A stretch of DNA of 64,000 bases from an uncultured Bacteroidales bacterium (lineage in GTDB: Bacteria > Bacteroidota > Bacteroidia > Bacteroidales > UBA932). Below are positions 1 to 9,432 of this stretch, in pieces; position 1 is the first letter of the stretch, and each line of letters starts with the position of its first letter. The notes beneath the pieces are model-generated. The model saw only the letters and a list, made by a program, of their open reading frames with translations. It was not told where the DNA came from and searched no databases. The stretch lies in NCBI GenBank assembly GCA_934717185.1, contig CAKUYQ010000002.1, positions 92,247 to 156,246 of the forward strand, written 5' to 3'. The translations under genes were made by a program, and so were the position numbers.

Positions 1-1417
1 ATTTAACATCGTTGTCTACAACTATAAACGGTACAGGGTTTAGCGAATGTGCAGTATTAGGTGTGCCATCATCATTTATAGCATGATCTGCATTGCCATG
101 GTCTGCTGTAATGAGCACTGTATAATTGTTCTTGCGTGCAACGTCAACAACCTCGCCGGCAAGTCTGTCTATAGTCTCTACAGCTTTCTCTATTGCGGCA
201 TAGACACCTGTATGTCCAACCATATCTCCATTGGCAAAATTTAGGATAATAAGATCCTCCTTCTGGGTATTGAGCACATCTATAAGCTTTTGCGCAACCT
301 CCGGAGCACTCATCTCCGGCTTAAGATCGTATGTTGCTACCTTAGGTGAGTTTACCAAAATTCTGTCTTCGTTGGCAAAAGGTTCCTCACGTCCACCGTT
401 AAAGAAGAAGGTTACATGGGCATATTTCTCTGTCTCGGCAATCCTCAGCTGTCTCTTGCCTGCCTCTGCCACTACCTCTCCAAGTGTCTGCTGAACATTC
501 TCTTTATTGAAAAGTATCTTTACTCCGGTAAATTTATCATCGTATGGGGTAAGGCAACAGTAATACAACGGAATTGTCTTCATTCCAAATTCAGGCATAT
601 CTGCTTGTGTAAGCACAGAGGTTATCTCACGCGCCCTGTCGTTCCTAAAGTTAAAGAAGACAACAGCATCACCCTCTTTAAGCAGGCCTATAGGTTTTGA
701 ATCCTCCACTATGGCAACAGGTTTCACAAACTCGTCTGTAACATCCTCTTTATATGATGCCTCCATAGCTTCAACAGCAGATGTAAAATGCGCTCCTTTA
801 CCATAGACAAGAAGGTCGTACGCCTCCTTTACCCTCTCCCATCTCTTATCTCTGTCCATTGCATAAAAACGTCCCACAACAGATGCAATTTTGCCCGTAC
901 TTTTCTGCATATGAGCCTGCAACGCCTCTACAAAGCCTTTACCGCTCTTTGGATCTGTGTCTCGCCCATCCATAAAGCAGTGTACATAAACCTCTTTAAG
1001 TCCATATTCAGCAGCCACATCCAACATGGCAAACAGGTGATATATAGAGCTGTGTACGCCACCGTCGGAAAGCAGTCCCATAAAATGAAGCGCCTTTCCG
1101 CTCTCCTTTGCATAGTCATAAACAGCTTTTACCTCTGCATTTTTCAACAAAGTTTTCTCTTTGCAGGCTTTATTTATTTTTACAAGATCCTGATAAACCA
1201 CTCTTCCTGCTCCTATGTTAAGGTGTCCCACCTCTGAGTTTCCCATCTGACCTGCAGGAAGTCCTACATCCTCTCCGCTGGCGCTCAATTGTGAATGAGG
1301 ATATTTTGCCATTAACGCATCTATATGAGGTTCACCCTGAGTATAGATTGCATTGGATTTATCATGTTTACCAATTCCCCATCCATCAAGAATCATTAAA
1401 AGTACTTTTTTCTCCAT
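1..1417 (-). CDS. gpmI: 2,3-bisphosphoglycerate-independent phosphoglycerate mutase, 3' end outside window
   Basis: This gene interconverts 3- and 2-phosphoglycerate in glycolysis, in the cytoplasm, using two metal ions and a phosphoserine. Reading the minus strand from the ATG at 1417 gives [14 protein letters not shown], the metal-binding start of the alkaline-phosphatase-superfamily domain. [17 protein letters not shown] follows, holding the catalytic serine (MGNSEVGH) typical of iPGM. Later come DGRDTDP, RNDRARE and, near the window edge, TADHGNADH. The visible part is about 472 codons of a family usually near 510, so only the last few dozen residues are missing. It is divergent from rnr; the shared 417-bp intergenic region holds a MITE-like repeat. 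Confidence 0.95.
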   Translation of the reverse strand, partial: MEKKVLLMILDGWGIGKHDKSNAIYTQGEPHIDALMAKYPHSQLSASGEDVGLPAGQMGNSEVGHLNIGAGRVVYQDLVKINKACKEKTLLKNAEVKAVYDYAKESGKALHFMGLLSDGGVHSSIYHLFAMLDVAAEYGLKEVYVHCFMDGRDTDPKSGKGFVEALQAHMQKSTGKIASVVGRFYAMDRDKRWERVKEAYDLLVYGKGAHFTSAVEAMEASYKEDVTDEFVKPVAIVEDSKPIGLLKEGDAVVFFNFRNDRAREITSVLTQADMPEFGMKTIPLYYCCLTPYDDKFTGVKILFNKENVQQTLGEVVAEAGKRQLRIAETEKYAHVTFFFNGGREEPFANEDRILVNSPKVATYDLKPEMSAPEVAQKLIDVLNTQKEDLIILNFANGDMVGHTGVYAAIEKAVETIDRLAGEVVDVARKNNYTVLITADHGNADHAINDDGTPNTAHSLNPVPFIVVDNDVK

Positions 1418-1639
1418 ATAATTCTTATTTTTGTCTTTAGATTTATAATGATGGCCAAGGTTCGTTTTACGTAGCTTTCAAACCATCATTCTACGCCGCA
1501 AAGTTAAGAAACTGTTTTGATTATTAGCTCACAGATGTTCAGCTTTTCATTGCCACAGTCCAACCATATAAGTCTATGTTCGGTTGGCTTATTGAAAAGG
1601 GACAGATCCGGGCAGTTTTATAAAGGCAGTTTTGGATTT

Positions 1640-1747
1640 AAGTAAGCGTTAAAAATAAGTTGGTAAAGATTTAGCAGTATTTTTGAGAAAAGAAATATAG
1701 ACCGAAAAGACAATTAAAGATTACCAAGTTATTTTTTTAAGATTACC
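1640..1747 (+). repeat. MITE-like element, short form, copy 1
   Basis: The element begins AAGTAAGCGTTAAAAATAAG and ends with TTTTTTTAAGATTACC. The two ends are imperfect inverted repeats of about 33 bp. The interior (TTAGCAGTATTTTTGAG, AAAGAAATATAGACCG) is shared with copies at 12585, 45537 and, inverted, 56841. It lies between the divergent genes gpmI and rnr. The rest of the 1418-1834 gap shows no gene. Confidence 0.75.
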
Positions 1748-1834
1748 AAATAGAAGTACAATAACAAATGTTTTAATCGGCTGTTTTTATTTTCGTAAGA
1801 AAATTCGGCATAACAAGAACAAGTATAGGATACT

Positions 1835-4141
1835 ATGGGAAAAAGAAATGGAACTGCATCAGATAAGCAGAGAAGAGTTGAGAGAAATGAACGCAAAAAA
1901 AGAGCTGCATCAAAGGCAGGCAGCAGGAGAGGAAAGGAGGGTTTGTCGGGAAGCAGAGGGGCTAAAAAAAGCTCATTTAAGACAAGGGGGGCAAGGATTG
2001 TTGAGGAGGTTATCGGCAGGGTTGCCCTTAACAGAGAGGGATATGGTTTTATTATAGTTCCCGACAGAGAATCCGATGTTTTTGTAAGTGCATCCAAGTT
2101 GAGAGGTGCGCTTAACAACGACACCGTTAGGGTGGGCGTGTACAAAAGTTCACCGCGGAAGGGTGATCTGAAGAACGAGGGGGAGGTTCTTGAGGTGGTT
2201 GAACGTTCCAAAAAACCTCATATTGGCATCTTACAGATAGTTGGCAACAATGCCTGGGTAATTGTGGAGAGTCGCACAATGCCTTATGACATAAAGGTTA
2301 CAGGTGGTAACTACTCAGATGAAGATAACGGCAAAAAGGTTGCGATTTTAGTAACAGAATGGCACAGAGGAGAGGATTATCCGAGCGGGGAGATTGTGGA
2401 TGTACTTGGCGAGCCTGGAGACAATAATACGGAGATGCACGCGATTCTTACCGAATACGGTCTTCCTTACAAATTCCCAAAGGAGGTTGAGGATGCTGCT
2501 GCAAAGATTCCGGTTGAGATACCTAAGGATGAGATAAAGCGCAGAAGGGATTTTAGAAACACCCTTACATTTACCATAGATCCTTTTGATGCCAAAGATT
2601 TTGACGATGCCTTGTCTTTAAAGCAGTTGGAGAACGGCAATTGGGAGGTTGGCGTTCATATTGCGGATGTTACCAATTATGTAAAGCCGGGAGATATTGT
2701 AGATAAAGAGGCTGTTGAGAGGGGGACATCTGTCTATTTGGTAGACCGAACCATTCCAATGCTTCCGGAGGTGCTCTCAAATAATCTGTGTTCGTTACGC
2801 CCGAATGAGGAGAAGCTCACCTATTCTGCCGTTTTTGAGATGACAGACACAGGAAAGGTAGTGAATGAGTGGTTCGGCCGCACAATAATCAATTCCTGCA
2901 GACGGTTTGCTTACGAGCAGGCTCAAAAGGTTATTGATACAGAGGGGGAGAATATCATTGAATATGAGTACCAAAAGGTGGCTAACGATATGGGAGAGCC
3001 GGTAGATACGCCGGTTCCTGTTGTAAAGAAGGTTACAGGCAGGCGTGTAAAGGGGGTACGCCGTTCAGACAAAGAGGTTGCCATTGCTATCCTTCAACTA
3101 CACAAACTTGCTACAATTCTGCGCAAGGAGCGTTTTGAAGCAGGTTCCATTAGCTTTGAAAGGCCGGAGATGAAGGTTATTGTTGATTCTAACGGCAAAC
3201 CTGTGGATGTAAAACAGAAGATAACATCGGAGGCCAACTGGCTTATTGAGGAGTTCATGCTTTTAGCCAACAAAAAGGTAGCAGAGTTTGTAACTAAGAA
3301 GATGCGGATTAAAGAGCCTACTTTTGTCTACAGGGTTCATGATCAACCGGATGCCGACAAGATACAGCAACTACGCAATTTTATAAAACATTTTGGATAT
3401 CATCTTGCGCCTGCCAACAATCCACATGAATTGGCATTGGCTCTCAATAAGTTATTGGAGAGCATTAAGGATAAACCGGAGGCCGGGGCTATTGAGATTC
3501 TTGCGCTGCGATCTATGGCAAGGGCAAAATATACAACAGACAACATAGGACACTACGGTTTGGGATTTGCCTATTATACCCATTTCACCTCCCCTATCCG
3601 CCGTCTTCCGGACATGATGGTTCACAGGCTGCTTACCCACTATTTGGATAAAGGCAAGTCTGTAAACAAGGAGAAATATGAGGAGCTTTGCAAACAGGCA
3701 TCTGAAAGGGAGCAGGTTGCCACCGATGCGGAAAGGAGCAGCATAAAATACAAGATGGCCGAATATATGCAGGAGAGGGTTGGCGAGGAGTATGACGGAA
3801 CTATATCGGGTATAACGGAATGGGGAATGTATGTAGAGGTTGACCCAACCAAGATAGAGGGTATGGTTATGCTCCGCAACATTAAAGAGGACTATTTCAT
3901 TTATGACGAGGAGACATTTGCCCTTTACGGCAAATCCACCCGCAAGAGATTTACCCTTGGAGACAGGGTTAGAATAAAGGTTGCGCGGGTAAATCTTGAG
4001 CAGAAACTCATAGACTATGAACTTATATGGGATCCTGCCTGGAACAAAAAGAGCAGAGGTGAAAGCTCAACTAAAGGCTCAAATAAAGGCTCAGCTAAAA
4101 GTAAGAGTACAGCAAAACGTTCAAGAGGTAATAACAGATAG
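1835..4141 (+). CDS. rnr: ribonuclease R
   Basis: A 3'-to-5' exoribonuclease of the RNB family that degrades structured RNA. The 768-residue length fits RNase R. It starts with a very basic low-complexity tail (residues 1-60), followed by cold-shock/OB domains. The RNB catalytic domain carries DPFDAKDFDDAL at residues 249-260, whose aspartates bind the catalytic metals. An S1 domain (EEYDGTISGITEWGMYVEV) and a Lys/Ser/Arg-rich C-terminal tail follow. The ATG at 1835 gives the expected basic N terminus. The stop is 13 bp before the next ATG, so rnr probably heads the transcription unit running to 7620. The codons at 1943-1953 contain the recurrent 11-mer TTGTCGGGAAG. Confidence 0.96.
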   Translation: MGKRNGTASDKQRRVERNERKKRAASKAGSRRGKEGLSGSRGAKKSSFKTRGARIVEEVIGRVALNREGYGFIIVPDRESDVFVSASKLRGALNNDTVRVGVYKSSPRKGDLKNEGEVLEVVERSKKPHIGILQIVGNNAWVIVESRTMPYDIKVTGGNYSDEDNGKKVAILVTEWHRGEDYPSGEIVDVLGEPGDNNTEMHAILTEYGLPYKFPKEVEDAAAKIPVEIPKDEIKRRRDFRNTLTFTIDPFDAKDFDDALSLKQLENGNWEVGVHIADVTNYVKPGDIVDKEAVERGTSVYLVDRTIPMLPEVLSNNLCSLRPNEEKLTYSAVFEMTDTGKVVNEWFGRTIINSCRRFAYEQAQKVIDTEGENIIEYEYQKVANDMGEPVDTPVPVVKKVTGRRVKGVRRSDKEVAIAILQLHKLATILRKERFEAGSISFERPEMKVIVDSNGKPVDVKQKITSEANWLIEEFMLLANKKVAEFVTKKMRIKEPTFVYRVHDQPDADKIQQLRNFIKHFGYHLAPANNPHELALALNKLLESIKDKPEAGAIEILALRSMARAKYTTDNIGHYGLGFAYYTHFTSPIRRLPDMMVHRLLTHYLDKGKSVNKEKYEELCKQASEREQVATDAERSSIKYKMAEYMQERVGEEYDGTISGITEWGMYVEVDPTKIEGMVMLRNIKEDYFIYDEETFALYGKSTRKRFTLGDRVRIKVARVNLEQKLIDYELIWDPAWNKKSRGESSTKGSNKGSAKSKSTAKRSRGNNR

Positions 4142-4154
4142 AAACATATTAATT

Positions 4155-4424
4155 ATGCACTTAGACAACACATACAATATTAAAGAGATTGCAGGGGAAA
4201 AGGTAATTATACTACGCTCAAAGGCAGGTGCAGACATGACAAAACTTATCTCCTTTAATACCACATCAGAGAAGCTATGGAATGAATTTATAAATAAGGA
4301 TTTTACCGTTAAGGATGCTGCAGACTTTCTTGTAAAGGAGTACGGCATAGACCCGGAAAAAGCCTATAAGGATTCTGCCGCATGGGCAGAGAAGATGAAA
4401 GAATGCAGCCTCCTTAAAGAGTAA
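4155..4424 (+). CDS. PqqD-like peptide-binding protein
   Basis: An 89-residue protein starting at the ATG at 4155. It has the PqqD/RRE layout: a short beta-rich N-terminal half (EKVIILRS...MTKLISFNTTSEKLWNEF) followed by helices (VKDAADFLVKEYGIDPEKA). In this family small winged-helix proteins bind the leader of a ribosomally made precursor peptide and hand it to tailoring enzymes. Downstream lie an ABC exporter, an HPr-kinase-like protein and an S24/S26 peptidase, all co-directional. I found no radical-SAM, asparagine-synthase-like or transglutaminase-like partner and no obvious precursor. The fold assignment rests on the FNxTSxxLW motif and on context. Confidence 0.75.
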   Translation: MHLDNTYNIKEIAGEKVIILRSKAGADMTKLISFNTTSEKLWNEFINKDFTVKDAADFLVKEYGIDPEKAYKDSAAWAEKMKECSLLKE

Positions 4425-4485
4425 TGTTTGCATGATTTACAGCTACTTATAAGCTAATCATTAAGGATTTAAGCAATCTTGCCGA

Positions 4486-6246
4486 ATGCTAACAGATATT
4501 TATAGAATGCTGCCGCCGCAGAATAGGAGAAGTTTAGTGCCTATGACTCTCATAATCTTGAGCAAAACGTTGCTCGAGCTTGTGGGCATAGCGGTAATTC
4601 TTCCTGTTTTTTATCTGTTTGTACAGCCCGATGCTGTAAATTCTTCCATTTTTCATAGGATATCTGAACTCTGCAGCAATACCGCAGGAAGCCTGATGCT
4701 AATCATCTGCTGCACAATAGCGATACTTGTATTAAAGACAGCAATAATATTATGGCTTACAAGAATACAGAACAGGTTTCTGTTCAGCCTTTACAAACAC
4801 TACTCTTCGCAGCTGCTTGTGAACTATTACAACAGAGGATTTATGGCTGTAAAGGAGTTCCCGGCATCTGACTTTGCCTACAAGACAAACTCTGTCTGCT
4901 TGGTTTTTGTAAACAACGTCTTGGCCCCTGCATTCGGCATTGCGGCAGACGGCATGATATTGATTTTCATCCTCATATTCGCCTTTATACTCTCTCCTGT
5001 TATCTGCATTGCAATAATTGCATGTGCAGTTCCAACCATACTGCTCTACACGTTCTTTGTAAAGAAAAAGATAGTAAAATACGGCCGGCTCGAGTTTGAG
5101 GCCAAAAAAGAGCAATACAACACCATAACCAACACATTCAGAGGGTATCCCGAGATGGTTGTAAACAATGTTTTTCCCGTTATGCAGCAAAAGTTCTCCA
5201 ACGGCTTGGATACAATTGCAGACACCTCTGTAAACTATACGACCTACAGGCAGATCCCAAGCTATCTCATGGAGATAAGCGTTGTTCTTTGCGCCGGCAT
5301 ACTCACATTGGTGCAGATGCAGCAGATTATCGATATTCCAGGAGCCATTGCCCTGTTTGGGGTAGCCGCCATAAAGGTTCTCCCGTCTATAAAGAATATC
5401 ATTGCATCCTGGACATCAATAAAGAACTCTACCTACACTGTTGAGACCATAAAGGAGGCATTAGAGTATAAACCCAATACAATTAAACCCAACCCGGCGG
5501 AGCAACTATCCCAAGGAGTTGATTTTGAAAAACTTGAACTTAGAAACATATCTTTCTCGTTCGCTTCCCGACAAATTTTCTCCAATTACAGTCTCATCTT
5601 AAAGAAGGGAGAGAAGTTGGGGATAAGAGGGGTATCCGGAGGAGGGAAAAGCACCCTGTTCAATATAATGTTGGGACTTTATCCGGTGCAGAGTGGAGCT
5701 GTTCTGCTAAATGGTAAGCCGCTTGCGGCAAATACAGCCCAATGGAACAATATGTGCGGATATGTCCCACAGGAGGTATTTATAATGGATGCCTCAATAG
5801 CAGAGAATATTGCTCTCGACATTAATTTTAACGTCAAGAGAAGGCAGAACATAACGCTCAAGGATCTTCTGTCAAACAAAGATGACAGGAACATTGAATT
5901 TTTTATAGAGAAGAGCGTATTGGAACGTCTGCATCGAGTTATAGAACTTGCTCGGCTCAAAGAGTTCGTTGATTCGCTTCCACATGGTATCTATACGGTT
6001 GTAGGGGATAGCGGATGTAAATTGTCGGGAGGCCAAAAACAGAGATTAGGCATAGCCCGCGCTCTATTCAAAAATCCTCAGTTGCTGTTTTTCGATGAAG
6101 CAACATCTGCCCTTAACAACGAGATGGAAGCAGAGATTACAAATGCCATAGAAAATATAACTTTGCAGAACAGAGAGCTTACTGTTGTAATAATAGCCCA
6201 CAGAGAGAGCTCCCTTAGAATATGCGACAGAATAATAGATGTATAA
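4486..6246 (+). CDS. ABC exporter, fused permease and ATPase
   Basis: A 586-residue half-transporter that probably works as a homodimer in the inner membrane. The N-terminal half (about 15-310) holds several hydrophobic membrane segments. The C-terminal half has Walker A GVSGGGKSTL, signature LSGGQKQR, Walker B LLFFDEATS and the switch histidine in IIAHRES. The nucleotide-binding domain has an insertion of roughly 40 residues between the Q-loop region and the signature (around INFNVKRRQNITLKDL). The stop overlaps the start of the next gene by 8 bp, which implies translational coupling. Together with the PqqD-like and peptidase genes this suggests export of a modified peptide, but the substrate is inferred. 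The 11-mer occurs inverted at 5574-5584. Confidence 0.88.
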   Translation: MLTDIYRMLPPQNRRSLVPMTLIILSKTLLELVGIAVILPVFYLFVQPDAVNSSIFHRISELCSNTAGSLMLIICCTIAILVLKTAIILWLTRIQNRFLFSLYKHYSSQLLVNYYNRGFMAVKEFPASDFAYKTNSVCLVFVNNVLAPAFGIAADGMILIFILIFAFILSPVICIAIIACAVPTILLYTFFVKKKIVKYGRLEFEAKKEQYNTITNTFRGYPEMVVNNVFPVMQQKFSNGLDTIADTSVNYTTYRQIPSYLMEISVVLCAGILTLVQMQQIIDIPGAIALFGVAAIKVLPSIKNIIASWTSIKNSTYTVETIKEALEYKPNTIKPNPAEQLSQGVDFEKLELRNISFSFASRQIFSNYSLILKKGEKLGIRGVSGGGKSTLFNIMLGLYPVQSGAVLLNGKPLAANTAQWNNMCGYVPQEVFIMDASIAENIALDINFNVKRRQNITLKDLLSNKDDRNIEFFIEKSVLERLHRVIELARLKEFVDSLPHGIYTVVGDSGCKLSGGQKQRLGIARALFKNPQLLFFDEATSALNNEMEAEITNAIENITLQNRELTVVIIAHRESSLRICDRIIDV

Positions 6247-7153
6247 AGAGATGACTCAGAATTACAGAATTGCAGACAAGATACTTAAGGTTATATTCTC
6301 AGAGAGATTAGGCAGGTCTCCTTTTGACAATGTGCAAGGTTTTACTCTGTTTAAAACAGATAATCCTTGCAGCGATACAGATTTGTTGCTCTCGTTCGAT
6401 ACCGGCTGCAGCGTAACAATCCCCATAACGGCAAAAGGTCTGTACAGATTTGACTGCGAGGACTATGATTGCACCTTCTACTCATGTAACGGAGAGTACT
6501 ATTTTAAAATGGACAATGGCAAGGCGGAGCCTTTTAGGATGAAAGCGCTTGTGGGCCTAAACAACCTGCCCTCTATTGTTGATACAAACTGGGAGCATAA
6601 CGGTGATTATACAACGTTGCGCTTTGGTCTGTGGATGGCGTTTAATCTTGCATCTGTGTTTGAACTGGCAGTAGCCATACATTCATCTGCAATTGTCTAT
6701 AAGGAAAAAGCGTATCTGTTCTTGGGGGAATCGGGGACAGGGAAGAGTACCCATACAAGATTATGGAGAGAAAATGTTAAAGATTGTTTTCTGCTGAATG
6801 ACGATTCGCCGTTTATTGCAATAAAGCATATAGACGGGAAATATGTTCCGTATCTCTACGGTTCGCCATGGAGCGGAAAAACTCCCTGCTACAAAGATGC
6901 CTCATATCCTATTGGTGGGATTATAAGGCTTTCGCAGGCACCATACAATAAAGCATCCCAACAAAGTGTACTCTCTGCTATAGGGGCGGTTATGCCCTCG
7001 TTTCCTCCTGCATTCAGCTACGACAAGGTACTACAAGGCAGGGTCTTGGATATTGTGTCCAAACTCTTAGGTGCAGTTAAGGTATATCATTTGGAGTGCC
7101 TTCCAAATAAAGCTGCCGTTGATGAGATTATGGGGCAATTGGGAATAGAATAG
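6239..7153 (+). CDS. HPr-kinase/PEP-carboxykinase-like protein
   Basis: A 304-residue protein with the P-loop GESGTGKST and, about 30 residues later, LLNDDSPF. This pairing matches the Walker A and acidic DD motif of HPr kinase/phosphorylase. It lacks the N-terminal domain and the C-terminal signature that I would expect of a true HPrK, and no HPr gene is nearby. HPr-kinase-like proteins occur in lasso-peptide and related RiPP clusters, where some phosphorylate the peptide. The PqqD-like, ABC and peptidase neighbours make that the best guess. The ATG at 6239 overlaps the ABC stop; a second in-frame ATG at 6251 is also possible. Confidence 0.8.
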   Translation: MYKEMTQNYRIADKILKVIFSERLGRSPFDNVQGFTLFKTDNPCSDTDLLLSFDTGCSVTIPITAKGLYRFDCEDYDCTFYSCNGEYYFKMDNGKAEPFRMKALVGLNNLPSIVDTNWEHNGDYTTLRFGLWMAFNLASVFELAVAIHSSAIVYKEKAYLFLGESGTGKSTHTRLWRENVKDCFLLNDDSPFIAIKHIDGKYVPYLYGSPWSGKTPCYKDASYPIGGIIRLSQAPYNKASQQSVLSAIGAVMPSFPPAFSYDKVLQGRVLDIVSKLLGAVKVYHLECLPNKAAVDEIMGQLGIE

Positions 7154-7164
7154 AATATGAGTAT

Positions 7165-7620
7165 ATGGAGAGCAAAAGAACCATATCCAACGAGGAGTTT
7201 TTCAAGCATATAACATCTCTTTTAGATGCAGGAGAGGCTGTGAGGCTTAGGGTAAAGGGCTACAGCATGACCCCTGTAATAATAAATGAGAGGGATGACG
7301 TTCTGCTTCTGCCTGCAAAGGGGGCGAAACTGCATAAAAATGATATTGTTCTTTTTAAAGAACCAAGAACAGGGGCATATATACTTCACAGAATTGTCGG
7401 GAAGCAGAATGAAACCTACATAATTAGAGGAGATGGCAATCCGTTTGGAAAGGAGAGTTGCCATATTGGCGACATAGCAGGAGTTGTTGTAAGAATTTAC
7501 AGGAACGGCCTTGTAAAATCTGTTGTAAGGAGAGACAGCTTTTTATGGCGTGCATGGATTTTTGCCGGTGCATTCAGGAGGGCCCTTGCAAGGGTGTATA
7601 TAAAGATTATAAGGCGGTGA
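7165..7620 (+). CDS. S24/S26-family signal-peptidase-like protein
   Basis: A 151-residue Ser-dependent peptidase of the signal-peptidase fold. The nucleophile is seen in GYSMTPVI (Ser34) and the presumed base in ILHRIVG (His75), followed by the GDGNPFG loop. A Ser-His pair is typical of the archaeal/ER Sec11 subtype; bacterial LepB has Ser-Lys. There is no clear N-terminal membrane anchor, but the C terminus (about 120-150) is hydrophobic and basic and may lie on the membrane. As last gene of the PqqD/ABC/HPrK-like cassette it could cleave a leader peptide during export. The substrate is unknown. The 11-mer TTGTCGGGAAG lies at 7394-7404, encoding IVGK. Confidence 0.82.
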   Translation: MESKRTISNEEFFKHITSLLDAGEAVRLRVKGYSMTPVIINERDDVLLLPAKGAKLHKNDIVLFKEPRTGAYILHRIVGKQNETYIIRGDGNPFGKESCHIGDIAGVVVRIYRNGLVKSVVRRDSFLWRAWIFAGAFRRALARVYIKIIRR

Positions 7621-7662
7621 ACACGAATGGTTTCAACCGCCTTTAATTTGCTGTATTGCCTG

Positions 7663-9042
7663 TTATTTGGCAGGAGCCAACTCTACTGTAAAGTGTCTCA
7701 TTATAGGTAGCTCTTTTGTTATTACATAACCACGGGTTATCTGCTCGCGTCTGTCGTATACATTCTTCACTGCAGCTGCAATGTAGTCCATGTGATTGTT
7801 GGTGTATACACGCCTTGGAATAGCCAATCTCAAAAGCTCCAAGCGAGGATAACGGTTCTCTCTTGTTTCAGGGTCTCTATCTGCAAGGATACTTCCTATC
7901 TCAACACCTCTTATACCGCCCTCTATATATAGCTCTACACCAAGAGTCTGGGCTATGAACTCCTCTTTTGGAACATGAGTCAAGATCTTCTTTGCATCCA
8001 AGAAGATAGCATGTCCGCCGGCAGGTCTCTGATAAGGTATACCATATTCATCCAATTTCTTTCCCAAATATTCAACCTGTTTGATACGAGTCTCAAGATA
8101 ATGGAAATCCGAACCCTCTTTAAGACCTTGTGCCAAAGCATTCATATCTCTGCCGGCCATACCGCCGTATGTAAGGTATCCTTCATACATAATGCTGTAC
8201 ATCTGGCATTTCTGCATATCCTCCTCACTGCGGAACGCTACAAAACCGCCTATGTTAAGGATAGCATCCTTCTTTGCAGACATTGTCATATAATCTGCAT
8301 ACGAATATACCTCGCGGGTGATCTCTTTAATGGATTTATTCTTGAACTCAGGTTCGCGAGTCTTTATAAAATAAGCGTTCTCCAAAAACCTTGCAGAGTC
8401 TACCATTAACTTTACACCGTATTTTTTACAAAGAGCAGATACCCCTCTTATGTTCTCCATAGAGACAGGCTGTCCACCGGCAGTGTTATTGGTAATTGTA
8501 AGAACAACAGCCGGGATCTTCTCTTTTGGATTCTCCTTAAGTACCTTCTCCAACTTCTCTAAGCTCATATTGCCTTTAAACGGTATCTCCAACTCTGTAT
8601 CGGCAGCCTCATCTATTGTACAGTCAATGGCATGAGCCTTTCTAAACTCTATATGCCCTTTTGTTGTATCAAAATGAGAGTTACCCGGAAGAATATCGCC
8701 CGGTTTTACAATTGCACTAAAAAGAACATTTTCCGCCGCTCTACCCTGATGTGTAGGCAACACATATTCCAACCCTGTAAGCTCTTTAATGCTCTCTTTC
8801 ATATTAAAGAAAGATGATGCTCCGGCATAGCTCTCATCACCACACATAATGGCAGCCCACTGTTTGTCACTCATGGCATTTGTACCCGAGTCTGTAAGCA
8901 GGTCTATATAAACGCTCTCGCTTTTTAGATTAAACAGATTGTATTTAGCCTCTTTAATCCACTGCGCACGCTCCTCTTTGGTAGATCTCTTTAGATTTTC
9001 TACCATTTTAATTCTGTACGATTCTGCAAAAGGAAGTTCCAT
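7663..9042 (-). CDS. tnaA: tryptophanase
   Basis: A PLP enzyme that cleaves L-tryptophan to indole, pyruvate and ammonia. The 459-residue length is normal. It shows YIDLLTDSGTNAMSD, the PTHQGRAAE loop, VDSARFLENAYFIK and the PLP lysine region MSAKKDA. The close relative tyrosine phenol-lyase has an arginine in its SMERG motif; here the equivalent reads GVEIG with isoleucine, as in tryptophanase, and VDSARF replaces the YDATRC type. I see no TnaC-like leader peptide upstream. It is convergent with the cassette ending at 7620. Upstream lies a repeat-rich 390-bp gap before secDF. Confidence 0.93.
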   Translation of the reverse strand: MELPFAESYRIKMVENLKRSTKEERAQWIKEAKYNLFNLKSESVYIDLLTDSGTNAMSDKQWAAIMCGDESYAGASSFFNMKESIKELTGLEYVLPTHQGRAAENVLFSAIVKPGDILPGNSHFDTTKGHIEFRKAHAIDCTIDEAADTELEIPFKGNMSLEKLEKVLKENPKEKIPAVVLTITNNTAGGQPVSMENIRGVSALCKKYGVKLMVDSARFLENAYFIKTREPEFKNKSIKEITREVYSYADYMTMSAKKDAILNIGGFVAFRSEEDMQKCQMYSIMYEGYLTYGGMAGRDMNALAQGLKEGSDFHYLETRIKQVEYLGKKLDEYGIPYQRPAGGHAIFLDAKKILTHVPKEEFIAQTLGVELYIEGGIRGVEIGSILADRDPETRENRYPRLELLRLAIPRRVYTNNHMDYIAAAVKNVYDRREQITRGYVITKELPIMRHFTVELAPAK

Positions 9043-9110
9043 AATAATATATTTTTATACTTAGATGTTAATTTTTTCAAAATTAGCCTATTTATCTTTA
9101 ATAATCAAAT

Positions 9111-9190
9111 TTTCATACTATCAAAATTTTTAATTTCAAAATAATAATTAAAAATTTGTGAAAGTCTGATAGCCGTTCACTATCGTTCTC
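9111..9190. repeat. 80-bp intergenic repeat, copy 1
   Basis: This 80-bp unit begins TTTCATACTATC and ends CTATCGTTCTC. It recurs at 9256-9335 with one visible mismatch. Each unit contains an AT-rich inverted repeat (CAAAATTTTTAATT against AATTAAAAATTTG) and a GATAG/CTATC stem. Confidence 0.85.
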
Positions 9191-9197
9191 TCTCACG

Positions 9198-9250
9198 ATG
9201 AAAATCTTTGACATTTCAACTTAGTCAAATTAATTTCAAAGATTTTCATG
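9198..9250. repeat. 14-bp inverted repeat between the two 80-bp units
   Basis: ATGAAAATCTTTGA and its exact reverse complement TCAAAGATTTTCAT flank about 24 bases, so the spacer between the repeat units can itself form a strong hairpin. Function unknown. Confidence 0.75.
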
Positions 9251-9255
9251 TTCGG

Positions 9256-9335
9256 TTTCATACTATCAAAATTTTTAATTTCATAATAATAATTAAAAAT
9301 TTGTGAAAGTCTGATAGCCGTTCACTATCGTTCTC
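9256..9335. repeat. 80-bp intergenic repeat, copy 2
   Basis: A near-identical second copy of the unit at 9111-9190, in the same orientation. It lies in the 9043-9432 gap between tnaA and secDF, which holds no gene. Confidence 0.85.
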
Positions 9336-9359
9336 AGACCTTCCCTGACAATAAATCAA

Positions 9360-9398
9360 AGAGGGCAACCCATCTGCTAACGGGTCACCCTCTTCAAA
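9360..9398 (-). terminator. terminator of secDF
   Basis: On the minus strand AGAGGGTGACCCG pairs with a complementary arm across a short loop, then a T-containing stretch follows. It sits about 35 bp after the secDF stop. Confidence 0.7.
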
Positions 9399-9432
9399 TC
9401 AAATATTATGAAAAATAAAATTTTCTAATCTG

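Noticed and set aside
7663..9042. Tyrosine phenol-lyase
   Set aside because: The GVEIG and VDSARF motifs fit tryptophanase; the lyase would have Arg in the former and YDATRC in the latter.
9111..9335. Possible CRISPR array
   Set aside because: Only two 80-bp units with one spacer, each unit with internal inverted repeats; no cas genes.
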